A DNA stretch of 64,000 bases from Streptomyces aurantiacus (lineage in GTDB: Bacteria > Actinomycetota > Actinomycetes > Streptomycetales > Streptomycetaceae): positions 2,604,001-2,668,000 of the forward strand of contig NZ_CP114283.1 in the NCBI RefSeq assembly GCF_027107535.1. The letters run 5' to 3'. How positions within the stretch are numbered: the first letter of the stretch is position 1; each line of letters opens with the position of its first letter. The position numbers and the translations under genes were made by a program. Below the pieces are notes generated by a model. That model worked only from the letters and a program-made list of their open reading frames with translations, had not been told where the DNA came from and did no database searches. Shown one piece after another: positions 26,310 to 34,386 of this stretch.

Positions 26310-26606
26310 TCAGTGGTCGTCCCAGTGCCCGTCGTGCCGGGCGTGGCGATGACCGTCATGAACGTAGTCCACGTGGTCGCCGTGCGTCACGGCCGGGTGC
26401 CCGCAGGCGTCGCCGTGCTCGTGGCCGTGCCCGTCGTGGGCGACGTGGCCGCCCGGTTCGCACTCGTCCCAGTGCTCCGAGTGCTCGCGGTGCAGATGCC
26501 CGTCGTGCGCGTAGTCGACGTGGTCGCCGTGCGGTACCTCGGTGTGCCCGCAGCCGGGGCCGTGGGCGTGCTCGTGCGAGGTGTGTTCCTGGTGGAGGGT
26601 GGTCAT
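26310..26606 (-). CDS. His-rich metal-binding protein with internal duplication
   Basis: The product has 98 residues, about a quarter of them histidine, with many Asp/Glu and two CGH motifs (GPGCGHTEV and GDACGHPAV). Each CGH is followed by the same block, HGDHVDY-HDGH-H-H, so the protein is a tandem duplication of about 45 residues. It is soluble with no signal. Such proteins are conserved in actinobacteria and probably bind zinc, nickel or cobalt; that is inferred from composition. ATG 26606 (MTTLHQEHTSHEHAH) is used. An ATGT-N6-ACAT dyad lies about 50 bases upstream and may be a metal-sensor site. Confidence 0.8.
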   Translation of the reverse strand: MTTLHQEHTSHEHAHGPGCGHTEVPHGDHVDYAHDGHLHREHSEHWDECEPGGHVAHDGHGHEHGDACGHPAVTHGDHVDYVHDGHRHARHDGHWDDH

Positions 26607-26655
26607 GGTGCTCACCTTCGGAGGTGCGGAGTGTGACGCCGGGCAGGCTAGCCAC

Positions 26656-26669
26656 ATGTACAGCAACAT
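26656..26669. promoter_or_regulatory. ATGT-N6-ACAT dyad before the His-rich gene
   Basis: ATGTACAGCAACAT is an imperfect dyad in the only A+T-rich patch upstream of the His-rich gene. Size and placement fit a metal-responsive repressor site, but the regulator family cannot be told. Confidence 0.35.
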
Positions 26670-26733
26670 ATCCGCCCAAACCGGATCGTGCGGTGTCGTG
26701 GTTTCCCCGGAGGGACACAGGCGGTCCGGGACA

Positions 26734-27063
26734 TCACAGGACGAGGGCCACGGCGCAGAGGGCCAGGGCGATCGTGCACAGGGCCGCGGTGCTCGCGTGC
26801 CTCGGCGTGAACGCCGCCGGCGGTACGCCCTCGGACAGGGTGCGGATCCGCCGGTGCGCCACGGCGAGGAACCCCAGCCACAGCCCGCAGCACAGCGCGC
26901 ACACCACGATCGCCGTCGCGCTCGGCCCCTCGTGCAGGGCGGACTTCCCGGCGAGGACGGCGACCACGGTCGCCGCGAGGGTGGTACGCCGCCAGGCCAG
27001 GCGCGTCCGCTCCGGCTGGAGTCCGGGGTCCCGGCCCCCGGACTCCAGGGGGCCGGCCGTCAC
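26734..27063 (-). CDS. DUF202 small membrane protein
   Basis: The product has 109 residues. The opening PGLQPERTRLAWRRTTLAATVVAVLAG carries the DUF202 signature (ERT-LAW-R). Three hydrophobic helices fill the rest. GTG 27063 overlaps the TGA of the neighbouring DUF202 gene (GTGA), so the pair is translationally coupled. The function of the family is not established. Confidence 0.8.
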   Translation of the reverse strand: MTAGPLESGGRDPGLQPERTRLAWRRTTLAATVVAVLAGKSALHEGPSATAIVVCALCCGLWLGFLAVAHRRIRTLSEGVPPAAFTPRHASTAALCTIALALCAVALVL

Positions 27064-27452
27064 CCCTCCCACCCGACCAGCACGACCACGATCATCGCGA
27101 CGGCCACCAGGGCCACTCCGATGCTCAGCAGCGCCGGGAAACGGGACACCGGCAGGTCCTCGCCCCGGCGCATCGCGCGCTCGCAGCGGACCCAGTGGTT
27201 CACCGAGCGCAGCGCGCACAGCACCCCGGCGGCCAGCAGCCCGAGCGCCAGCCCGGCCCGCCACGCCCACCGCAGATCGGGCAGGAACTGGTCCACGGCG
27301 AAGCCGCCGCCGATCAGGGCCAGCGAGGTCCGCAGCCACGCCAGGAACGTCCGCTCGTTCGCCAGCGAGAACCGGTAGTCGGGGGTGCCGCCCTCCTCCT
27401 TGATCCGCTCGGGCGCGAACCACAGCCGGACGGTCTGCACGAAATGGATCAC
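27060..27452 (-). CDS. YidH-type DUF202 membrane protein
   Basis: The product has 130 residues. The signature YRFSLANERTFLAWLRTSLALIGGGFAVDQF is that of YidH/DUF202, followed by two more helices (ALGLLAAGVLCALRS and FPALLSIGVALVAVAMIVVVLVG). GTG 27452 gives MIHFVQTVRLWF with GGTAGGG upstream; a longer in-frame start at 27503 would add a Pro/Ala-rich leader and overlap a dispersed repeat. It is the first gene of a two-gene unit with the shorter DUF202 protein. Function is unknown. Confidence 0.78.
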   Translation of the reverse strand: MIHFVQTVRLWFAPERIKEEGGTPDYRFSLANERTFLAWLRTSLALIGGGFAVDQFLPDLRWAWRAGLALGLLAAGVLCALRSVNHWVRCERAMRRGEDLPVSRFPALLSIGVALVAVAMIVVVLVGWEG

Positions 27453-27485
27453 ATCGGCGACCCTACCGGGGGCCGCGGACCCCTC

Positions 27486-27511
27486 GGGGGCGCGGGGAAC
27501 CACGCGACCAT
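27486..27511. repeat. Short copy of the dispersed GGGGGCGCGGGGAAC repeat
   Basis: The core GGGCGCGGGGAACCACGCGA lies between the DUF202 unit and the Nudix gene, matching the copies listed at 6973 and 26239. It is truncated on its right side. Confidence 0.5.
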
Positions 27512-27535
27512 CCCCCGCTCAGGCGCGGACGCCGC

Positions 27536-28051
27536 TCAGCCCGTCTCCCGCAGAGCCCGCAGCCGCTCGTACGCGGCCAGCCCGTCCGGCACCCATTCCC
27601 ACTCCGTCAGCCGCTCCCGCACCTCGGCCTCCGGCAGGAACGCGTGCCAGGCGACCTCCTCCACCTGGGGACTCACCGGCACCGGGCACCGCACCTCGTA
27701 CACGGCCGACCACCAGCTCCTCCCGGCGCCGTCCTCGTACAGGAACTTGAACAGGAACTCCGGACGGGCGAGTCCCCGGACACCGAGTTCCTCCTCGGCC
27801 TCCCGCAGGGCCGCGTCGTCGTAGCTCTCGCCCGCGCCGACGACCCCGCCCACGAACATGTCGTACAGGGAGGGGAAGACCAGCTTGTCCGGCGTGCGCC
27901 GGTGCACGAAGAGCCGCCCGGCCGCGTCCTTGACCTGGATGAACGCGCATCGATGCCGCAGCCCGCGCGCGTACACGTCCCCGCGCCGGGCCCGGCCCAC
28001 CACCACGTCGTGCTCGTCGACGACGTCGAGAATCTCGTCAGCGGAACTCAT
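27536..28051 (-). CDS. Nudix hydrolase, YfcD-like
   Basis: The product has 171 residues. The Nudix box is complete: GGVVGAGESYDDAALREAEEELGV, about residues 76-99. The surrounding sequence DVVDEHDVVVGRARRGDVYARGLRHRCAFIQVKD and FVHRRTPDKLVFPSLYDMFVGG is that of the YfcD group, related to isopentenyl-diphosphate isomerase. The enzymes hydrolyse nucleoside-diphosphate-linked or similar compounds; the substrate is not known. ATG 28051 (MSSADEILDVVDE) matches the family start. The gene stands alone. Confidence 0.87.
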   Translation of the reverse strand: MSSADEILDVVDEHDVVVGRARRGDVYARGLRHRCAFIQVKDAAGRLFVHRRTPDKLVFPSLYDMFVGGVVGAGESYDDAALREAEEELGVRGLARPEFLFKFLYEDGAGRSWWSAVYEVRCPVPVSPQVEEVAWHAFLPEAEVRERLTEWEWVPDGLAAYERLRALRETG

Positions 28052-28264
28052 CCGGCCATCAAAGCAGCAGGCGCGGCGCGGCACGCCGCACGTCAGCGCG
28101 GCTGCAGCCCCCGCAGCCGCTGCCCGGAGACGGTGCCGCTCGGCATCGCGGGGGTGCGGTCCGAGCAGCACGACGCACACCACGATCCCGGCGAGCCCTG
28201 AGGCCTCCCGGGCCGGCGCCCTGGAACCCGGCAGTTGACGGGGTCACTCCGGTGCCCAAGGATC

Positions 28265-28280
28265 TGACCGACCGGTAACA
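28265..28280. promoter_or_regulatory. TetR-type operator (ACCGACCGGT family), copy 3
   Basis: TGACCGACCGGTAACA lies 21 bases before the flavin dehydrogenase start and a few bases before its AGGAGG site. It shares the 10-base core with the sites at 20475 and 26073, linking this gene to TetR 3. Confidence 0.6.
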
Positions 28281-28300
28281 AGGCCTAGGAGGACCTGCTC

Positions 28301-29956
28301 ATGGCGTACGACGCAGACGTGATCGTGATCGGAGCGGGCCTCGCGGGGCTCGCGGCGACTGCGGAGCTCGTCGATGCGGGGCGCAAGGTGATCCTCCTCG
28401 ACCAGGAGCCGGAGCAGTCGATCGGCGGCCAGGCGCACTGGTCGTTCGGCGGCCTGTTCTTCGTGAACTCCCCCGAGCAGCGCCGGATGCGCATCAAGGA
28501 CAGCCACGCGCTGGCCCTCCAGGACTGGATGGGCACCGCCGGGTTCGACCGCGCGGAGGACCACTGGCCCCGCAGGTGGGCCGAGGCCTACGTCGACTTC
28601 GCGGCCGGCGAGAAGCGGAGCTGGCTGCACAAGCAGGGCGTCCGCTGGTTCCCGGTGGTCGGCTGGGCCGAGCGTGGCGGCTACGACGCCAACGGCCACG
28701 GCAACTCCGTGCCGCGCTTCCACATCACCTGGGGCACGGGCCCCGGTCTCGTCGCCCCCTTCGAGCGCCGGGTCCGCGAGGGCGTCGCGCGGGGCCTCGT
28801 ACAGCTCAAGTTCCGCCACCGGGTCACGGGCCTGTCCCGCAGCGCGGGCACCGTCGACACCGTGAGCGGGGAGGTCCTGGAGCCGTCGGGCGTCGAGCGG
28901 GGCAGGGCCAGCAGCCGCACCGTCGCCGGCGCCTTCGAGTTCCGGGCGCAGGCGGTGATCGTCACCTCGGGCGGCATCGGCGGCAACCACGAGCTCGTCC
29001 GCGCCAACTGGCCGGAGCGGCTGGGGAATCCGCCCGAGCGGATGATCTCCGGCGTGCCCGCGCACGTGGACGGCGAGATGCTCGCCATCGCGGAGGGCTC
29101 CGGCGCCCGTCTGATCAACCGCGACCGCATGTGGCACTACACCGAGGGCATCCAGAACTGGAACCCCATCTGGGAGAACCACGGCATCCGCATCCTGCCC
29201 GGCCCGTCGTCCCTGTGGCTGGACGCCCGCGGCAACCGGCTGCCCGTACCGCTGTTCCCGGGCTTCGACACGCTCGGCACGCTCGAGCACATCATGCGGA
29301 CCGGGTACGACTACACGTGGTTCGTGCTCGACCAGAAGATCATCGGCAAGGAGTTCGCGCTCTCCGGATCCGAGCAGAACCCCGACCTCACCGGCAAGTC
29401 CGTCAAGGGCGTCTTCCAGCGGGCCCGGGCCGATGTGCCGGGGCCGGTGCAGGCGTTCATGGACAAGGGCGCGGACTTCGTCGTCGAGAAGGACCTGGGC
29501 GCACTCGTCCGAGGCATGAACGCGCTCACCAAGGAGCCGCTCATCGACGAGGCCGCGCTGCGGCGCGAGATCACTTCGCGCGACCGGGAGATCGCCAACC
29601 CGTTCACCAAGGACCTCCAGGTGACGGCGGTCCGCGGCGCCCGCGCCTACCTCGGCGACAAGCTGATCCGCACGGCCACCCCGCACCGCATCCTCGACCC
29701 CAAGGCCGGGCCGCTCATCGCCGTGCGCCTCAACATCCTCACCCGCAAGACACTCGGCGGCCTGGAGACCGACCTCTCGTCCCGCGTGCTGACCGAGGGC
29801 GGCGACCCGCTGTCCGGGGTCTACGCGGCGGGGGAGGCGGCCGGGTTCGGTGGCGGCGGAGTGCACGGCTACCGGTCCCTGGAGGGCACGTTCCTCGGCG
29901 GTTGCCTTTTCTCCGGGCGTACGGCCGGGCGGGCCGCGGCGAAGGCCGTGAACTGA
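28301..29956 (+). CDS. FAD-binding dehydrogenase, KstD/fumarate reductase-like
   Basis: The product has 551 residues. The N-terminal FAD motif DVIVIGAGLAGLAATAELVDAG is followed by IGGQAHWSFGGLFFV. The C-terminal FAD contact is GVYAAGEAAGFGGGGVHGYRSLEGTFLGGCLFSGRTAG. The layout is that of the flavocytochrome c/3-ketosteroid dehydrogenase superfamily, in the group usually annotated only as FAD-binding dehydrogenase. Members desaturate ring or chain positions next to a carbonyl. AGGAGG lies upstream of the ATG. The operator before it suggests the same inducer as the ligase and kinase operons, which makes a related lipid or cyclic substrate likely. Confidence 0.88.
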   Translation: MAYDADVIVIGAGLAGLAATAELVDAGRKVILLDQEPEQSIGGQAHWSFGGLFFVNSPEQRRMRIKDSHALALQDWMGTAGFDRAEDHWPRRWAEAYVDFAAGEKRSWLHKQGVRWFPVVGWAERGGYDANGHGNSVPRFHITWGTGPGLVAPFERRVREGVARGLVQLKFRHRVTGLSRSAGTVDTVSGEVLEPSGVERGRASSRTVAGAFEFRAQAVIVTSGGIGGNHELVRANWPERLGNPPERMISGVPAHVDGEMLAIAEGSGARLINRDRMWHYTEGIQNWNPIWENHGIRILPGPSSLWLDARGNRLPVPLFPGFDTLGTLEHIMRTGYDYTWFVLDQKIIGKEFALSGSEQNPDLTGKSVKGVFQRARADVPGPVQAFMDKGADFVVEKDLGALVRGMNALTKEPLIDEAALRREITSRDREIANPFTKDLQVTAVRGARAYLGDKLIRTATPHRILDPKAGPLIAVRLNILTRKTLGGLETDLSSRVLTEGGDPLSGVYAAGEAAGFGGGGVHGYRSLEGTFLGGCLFSGRTAGRAAAKAVN

Positions 29957-30120
29957 CGGGGCCCCGGCGGGCGGTGACGACCGGTCGAACGGCGGGACCA
30001 ACTCACGGTACCCGGCGGTAGTTTGAGGCGTGTCTGCAACCAAGCAGGCCTTGACGTGAACCCTTGGTGGAGGGTTGGCTGTCCGTGATCGACCGCTGAC
30101 AAAACCAGTCATCGGTGAAT

Positions 30121-30135
30121 GTCAACCGGTTGCAC
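30121..30135. promoter_or_regulatory. LacI-like palindrome
   Basis: GTCAACCGGTTGCAC contains the perfect 10-base palindrome CAACCGGTTG, a core often bound by LacI-family repressors. It lies 45 bases before the GTG of the TPR-like gene. No LacI gene is in the window. Confidence 0.35.
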
Positions 30136-30179
30136 AAAACAGACACTGAATTAGCGCGTCGTGTGAGGAAGTTCCCGCG

Positions 30180-31130
30180 GTGTCTCCACCCCCTCCACCC
30201 CTCGGCCGCGCCCGCAAGCGCGCGGCCCAGGCCTTCGACGCCGCACTGGACGACGCCGAACTCGTTGCCGCCCGTGCCGCGTTGGCCCAGGGCCGGTGGA
30301 CCGCCGTACGTGCCCTGCTGGTCGAGACCGGCGACGACTGGGACCGTCGCGGGCACCGCGTCACGACGCTCGCGCGGGAGAGCGGCACGCTGGCCTGGGC
30401 CCGCGACTGGCAGCTCGCCGAACCCGAGTCGGGGGACGCCGCGGTGCTGCTCGCCGTCGCCACCGTCCAACGCGCCCTGAACGGCAAGGACAAGCCCACC
30501 AGGGCGCGTGAGGCATGCCGCAGCGCGGCGGCGGCTCTGCCCGCCGACCCCACGCCCTGGCTCGGACTGCTGATGCTGGAGCGTGTCCTCGGCGCCGAGC
30601 AGGACGTGGTCCAGCTCTTCGACGAGGTCCGGCACCGGTTCCCCGACCACCACCACGCCCACCACCTGATGGTGGCCCGGCTGGCCGAGCGGCGCCCCGA
30701 CGCCGGGCAGGACCCGCTGCACGAGGTCTACGACTTCGCGACCTGGTCCGCCGAACAGGCCCCCGCCGACTCGCCGCTGGCGATCCTGCCCGTCGTCGCG
30801 CACGCCGAGCGCTACCGGGTGCTGGCCGCCGCTGGCAGTGAACCCGCCGACCCCGTGGCGTCCGGGCACTGGGTCGGCCGGCGGGCTCGGCAGGTGATGA
30901 AGACGGCCTTCGACTGGTGGCTGGAGTGGGAGCGCGACGACCATCCGCGCAGCCAGCTCGACCTCAACTTCCTCGCCCACGCCAAGTTCTGCGAGGGCCG
31001 GGGCGCCGAGGCGGCCGCCCTGTTCCACCGCATCGGATCGCACGCGACCCCGGTGCCGTGGTCGTACCCCGACCGAGACCCGCACAAGGCCTTCCGTGCC
31101 GCACGCGACAGCGTGCTCGGCACGGTCTGA
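30180..31130 (+). CDS. Helical repeat (TPR-like) protein of unknown function
   Basis: The product has 316 residues, almost entirely alpha-helical with Ala/Leu periodicity and repeats of about 34-40 residues resembling TPR units (for example DAELVAARAALAQGRWTAVRALLVETGDDWDRR, and LGLLMLERVLGAEQDVVQLFDEVRHRFPDHHHAHHLMVARLAERR). There is no signal peptide or membrane helix. GAGGAAG precedes GTG 30180. Its end is 83 bases before the permease start, so the two could share a transcript. No function is assigned. Confidence 0.72.
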   Translation: MSPPPPPLGRARKRAAQAFDAALDDAELVAARAALAQGRWTAVRALLVETGDDWDRRGHRVTTLARESGTLAWARDWQLAEPESGDAAVLLAVATVQRALNGKDKPTRAREACRSAAAALPADPTPWLGLLMLERVLGAEQDVVQLFDEVRHRFPDHHHAHHLMVARLAERRPDAGQDPLHEVYDFATWSAEQAPADSPLAILPVVAHAERYRVLAAAGSEPADPVASGHWVGRRARQVMKTAFDWWLEWERDDHPRSQLDLNFLAHAKFCEGRGAEAAALFHRIGSHATPVPWSYPDRDPHKAFRAARDSVLGTV

Positions 31131-31156
31131 ACAAACGCCCCAGTACATCGCAGCCA

Positions 31157-31200
31157 CCGAAGCCCCCGAAGCCCCCGAAGCCCCCGAAGCCCCCCCGAAA
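31157..31200. repeat. 9-bp tandem repeat in the leader of the permease gene
   Basis: The unit CCGAAGCCC is repeated four times at 31157, 31166, 31175 and 31184, then a degenerate part follows. It ends at the ribosome site GAAAGGA, 11 bases before the permease ATG, so it lies in the leader or between two genes of one transcript. Confidence 0.75.
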
Positions 31201-31213
31201 GGACAACCCCGCC

Positions 31214-32779
31214 ATGACGACGGGCAGTTCGCATACCTCAAGTGCGTCGAGCAAGAGCAGACCGACCGCCGCGGACAGCGGCATCAGTACCTTCAAGGGC
31301 CAGGACCGCGCGCTGCGCTCCGACCGGCTCGGCACGGGGGGCCTGCTGCTCTCCGTGCTCGCGGCGACCGCCCCCCTCATGGTGGTCGCGGGTGTCATGC
31401 CCACTACATTCGCGGTGATGGGCATCGTCGGCCAGCCACTGCTCTTCGTCCTGCTCGGCGTCGTGCTCGTCCTCTTCAGCGTCGGGTACGCCGAGATGAG
31501 CCGCCACGTCCACAACGCGGGCGCCTTCTACGCGTACATCTCCCGGGGACTCGGCGGCATGGCGGGCTCGGGGGCCGCGGCCGTCGCGCTCGTCGCGTAC
31601 AACGCGCTCCAGATCGGCATCTACGGCATCTTCGGCTTCGAGGTGTCCGGCCTGTTCGCCACCTACCTCGACGTCGAAGTCGCCTGGTGGATACCGGCTT
31701 TGGCGGCCGCGCTCCTCGTCGGCGCACTCGGCTGGCTGAAGATCGACGTCAACGCGCGCGTGCTCGGGGTGCTGCTGCTCATCGAGGTCGCGCTCGTCGT
31801 CATCTTCGACATCGCGGCCGTCGCCGACCCCGCCAAGGAAGGCCTGTCGCTGCACGCCTTCAACCCGGACACCCTCACGGGAGCGGGCCTCGGCACCGCC
31901 CTGTGCTTCTGCATCGCCGCGTTCCTCGGCTTCGAACAGGCCCCGGTGTACGCGGAGGAGACCAGCCGGCCGCACATCCTGGTCCCGCGCGTGATGTTCC
32001 TCGCCATCGGCTTCGTCGCCGTGTTCTTCGCGCTCAGCTCCTGGGCGCTGACCGTCGCCGCGGGCCCCTCCGGGATCGTGGGCGCCGCCCAGAAGCAGAG
32101 CGCCGGGCTGCTCTTCTACCTCACCGAGTCACGGCTCGGCGGGACGTTCACCGACGTGCTCCACATCCTGTTCGTGACCGGCATGTTCGCCGCGATGCTC
32201 AGCTTCCACAACGTCGTCGCCCGGTACGCCTTCGCCATGGGCCGGGAAGGCCTGCTGCCCTCCGTCTTCGGCCGGACCACCGGCGCGAGCGGCGCACCCG
32301 GCACGGGTTCGCTGCTCCAGTCCGTCGTCGCCGTGGTGGTCGTGGCCGCCTTCGCCGTCGCCGACGACAAGCCGGTCGGCGACCCGACCGCGCCCGTCCT
32401 GCAGCTCTTCACCTGGATGGGTAACGTCGGCGCGCTCGGCGTCATCGTGCTGATGGCCGCGGCCTCGCTCTCCGTCATCGTCTTCTTCGCCCGCAGGGGC
32501 GCCGCGGGCGCCCAGGCCTGGCGCCTGGCCTGCTCGGTGATCGCGGGGATCTCGCTCCTCGTCATCGCCGTCTACACCGTCAAGGACTTCGACGTCCTCG
32601 TGGGCGCCGGACCCGGCTCCTCGCTGAGCTGGGTACTGCCCGGCATCATCGTGCTGGCCGCCGCCGCGGGCGTGCTCCAGGGCCTGTTCCTGCGCGCCCG
32701 CAAGCCCGAGGCCTACGCCGGGATCGGCCTCGGCAACGAGGCGTTCCAGCTGGACAAGGCGGCCGGGCCCGGCGCCTGA
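31214..32779 (+). CDS. APC-family amino-acid permease
   Basis: The product has 521 residues and about twelve membrane helices. The first half has the APC pattern: GTGGLLLSVLAATAPLMVVAGV, FSVGYAEMSRHVHNAGAFYAYISRGLGG, and FLGFEQAPVYAEETSRP with the GFE motif of helix 6. The soluble N-terminus (about 35 residues) is Ser/Thr rich. It most likely imports an amino acid or amine by proton symport; the substrate is not predictable. ATG 31214 follows AAAGGA. A strong hairpin terminator follows at 32841. Confidence 0.88.
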   Translation: MTTGSSHTSSASSKSRPTAADSGISTFKGQDRALRSDRLGTGGLLLSVLAATAPLMVVAGVMPTTFAVMGIVGQPLLFVLLGVVLVLFSVGYAEMSRHVHNAGAFYAYISRGLGGMAGSGAAAVALVAYNALQIGIYGIFGFEVSGLFATYLDVEVAWWIPALAAALLVGALGWLKIDVNARVLGVLLLIEVALVVIFDIAAVADPAKEGLSLHAFNPDTLTGAGLGTALCFCIAAFLGFEQAPVYAEETSRPHILVPRVMFLAIGFVAVFFALSSWALTVAAGPSGIVGAAQKQSAGLLFYLTESRLGGTFTDVLHILFVTGMFAAMLSFHNVVARYAFAMGREGLLPSVFGRTTGASGAPGTGSLLQSVVAVVVVAAFAVADDKPVGDPTAPVLQLFTWMGNVGALGVIVLMAAASLSVIVFFARRGAAGAQAWRLACSVIAGISLLVIAVYTVKDFDVLVGAGPGSSLSWVLPGIIVLAAAAGVLQGLFLRARKPEAYAGIGLGNEAFQLDKAAGPGA

Positions 32780-32840
32780 GCACCCGGCCCCGGCCGTCCC
32801 GCTCCTGAGAAACCCGTAAGAAAGATTACGGAACACTGAC

Positions 32841-32881
32841 GAGCACCCCCGGCCCCTGGCTTCCCGGGGCCGGGGGTGCTC
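32841..32881. terminator. Strong hairpin after the permease, abutting the next gene
   Basis: A perfect 16-bp stem (GAGCACCCCCGGCCCC with its complement) and a 9-base loop end only ten bases before GTG 32892. It is the end of the permease unit, yet it is also in the leader of the molybdopterin gene. Confidence 0.85.
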
Positions 32882-32891
32882 GAATCGGTGG

Positions 32892-33635
32892 GTGAACCCG
32901 GAACTGTCGTCAGCGCCCGCGGGCGAGCCCGAGGAGGGCGGAGCCCCGGTGGGGCGCCGGCTCATGCTCGGGATGCTCGGGCTCGGTGCCCTGGGCGTGG
33001 TGACCGCGCCCACCCTCCAGCGAGGCCTGGAGTCCTTCCTCGGCAACGCCGCGGACAAGGACCCCACGGGGCTGACCGGCCTCCTCCCCAACGGCGGCGG
33101 CTTCCGCTACTACTCGGTCACCTCCTCCGTCCCGCGCAAGGACGAGGACTCGTACCGTCTGAAGATCGACGGCCTGGTCGACCGCCCCGGCACCTACACC
33201 CTGGCCGACCTGCGGGCCCTGCCGCAGACACGGATGGTCCGCGACGTCCAGTGCGTCACCGGCTGGCGGGTGCCGGGCACGCCCTTCGAGGGCGTACGGC
33301 TGTCCCGGTTGCTGGACGCCGCGGGAGTGCGTTCCTCGGCCGGTGCGGTGCGCTTCACCTGCTTCGACGGCGCGTACTCGGAGAGCCTGACCCTGTCCCA
33401 GGCCCGCCGCGCCGACGTCCTCGTCGCCCTGCGCATGCAGGACAAGGACCTGAACCACTCCCACGGCGGCCCGGTCCGCCTCTACGTCGCCCCCATGTAC
33501 TTCTACAAGTCCGCGAAATGGCTGTCCGGCATCACCGTGACGTCGGACGTCCGTCCCGGCTACTGGGAGGAGCGGGGCTACGACGTGGACGCGTGGGTGG
33601 GCCGATCGAACGGACGGGACGATGACGCGACCTGA
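32892..33635 (+). CDS. Molybdopterin-dependent oxidoreductase (sulfite oxidase/MsrP fold)
   Basis: The product has 247 residues. The N-terminal segment GRRLMLGMLGLGALGVVTAP looks like a Tat export signal or anchor. The molybdopterin domain has the cofactor cysteine in RDVQCVTGWRVPGTPFEGV, about residue 118, and HGGPVRLYVAPMYFYKSAKWLSGI, as in MsrP/YedY. Such proteins reduce or oxidise sulfoxides or sulfur compounds outside the membrane; the substrate is not known. The gene overlaps the cytochrome b gene by 14 bases. GTG 32892 has no clear ribosome site because a terminator hairpin ends ten bases before it; MLGMLGLG at 32964 is an alternative but would lose the Arg pair. Confidence 0.82.
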   Translation: MNPELSSAPAGEPEEGGAPVGRRLMLGMLGLGALGVVTAPTLQRGLESFLGNAADKDPTGLTGLLPNGGGFRYYSVTSSVPRKDEDSYRLKIDGLVDRPGTYTLADLRALPQTRMVRDVQCVTGWRVPGTPFEGVRLSRLLDAAGVRSSAGAVRFTCFDGAYSESLTLSQARRADVLVALRMQDKDLNHSHGGPVRLYVAPMYFYKSAKWLSGITVTSDVRPGYWEERGYDVDAWVGRSNGRDDDAT

Positions 33636-34275
33636 GACCGACGCCTCGCGGGCCCCGGACACCGGGGAGCGCTTCGCGGCCTCGGTCCGCGTGCGCCGCT
33701 TCTCGCCCGCCGAACGGTGGGTGCACCGGGCGACGGCCCTCCTGATGGGGCTCTGCGTACTGACCGCGGCCTGCCTCTACCTGCCCCAGCTCGCCGAACT
33801 CGTCGGCCGCCGCGAACTGGTCGTCACCGTGCACGAGTGGTCGGGGCTGCTGATTCCGGTGCCCGTCCTCGCCGGGCTCGTCTCGCGCGCCTTCCGGGCG
33901 GACCTGCGGCTGCTCAACCGCTTCGGGCCGCACGACCGCGTCTGGCTGCGTTCCGCGCTGCGCCGTGACGCACGGCCCGGGGCGCGGCCCGCCGGGAAGT
34001 TCAACGCCGGGCAGAAGACGTACGCGGCGTGGATCGCCGGTGCCGTCCTGGTCATGCTCGGCACGGGGCTGCTCATGTGGTTCACCCACCTCGCCCCGCT
34101 GGTCTGGCGCACGAGTGCGACCTTCGTCCACGACTGGCTCGCGCTGGCCATCGGCATCGTCCTCGCGGGACACATCGGGATGGCCCTCGCCCGCCCGGAG
34201 TCCCGGCGGGGCCTGCGGACGGGGTCGGTCAGCCGCGAGTGGGCGGAGCGGGAACACCCGCTGTGGCGGCCCTAG
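33622..34275 (+). CDS. Cytochrome b/b6-type membrane subunit
   Basis: The product has 217 residues and four membrane helices. His residues fit haem ligands: one in FSPAERWVHRATALLMGLC, one in VTVHEWSGLLIP, one in FVHDWLALAIGIVLAGHIG. It matches the cytochrome b561-like partners of molybdopterin oxidoreductases (MsrQ-like role), passing electrons from quinol to the exported enzyme encoded just upstream. The start ATG lies inside the previous gene, so translation is coupled. The basic stretch RALRRDARPGARPAGKFNAGQK is a cytoplasmic loop. Confidence 0.8.
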   Translation: MTRPETDASRAPDTGERFAASVRVRRFSPAERWVHRATALLMGLCVLTAACLYLPQLAELVGRRELVVTVHEWSGLLIPVPVLAGLVSRAFRADLRLLNRFGPHDRVWLRSALRRDARPGARPAGKFNAGQKTYAAWIAGAVLVMLGTGLLMWFTHLAPLVWRTSATFVHDWLALAIGIVLAGHIGMALARPESRRGLRTGSVSREWAEREHPLWRP

Positions 34276-34331
34276 GCCGACAGGGCCTGGCGCCGGCCTC
34301 CGGCTTGCGGCGTCTTGACGAAGGTGTGCGC

Positions 34332-34380
34332 AAGCCCGCGGGTCGTGCGTGGCTGGGCGCGCGGTTCCCCGTGCCCCTTC
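34332..34380. repeat. Dispersed repeat, reverse orientation
   Basis: This is the reverse-complement type of the GGGGCGCGGGGAAC repeat: CCCGCGGGTCGTGCGTGGCT followed by GGGCGCGCGGTTCCCCGTGCC. It lies between the convergent cytochrome b and idonate dehydrogenase genes. Confidence 0.55.
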
Positions 34381-34386
34381 CAGGGC

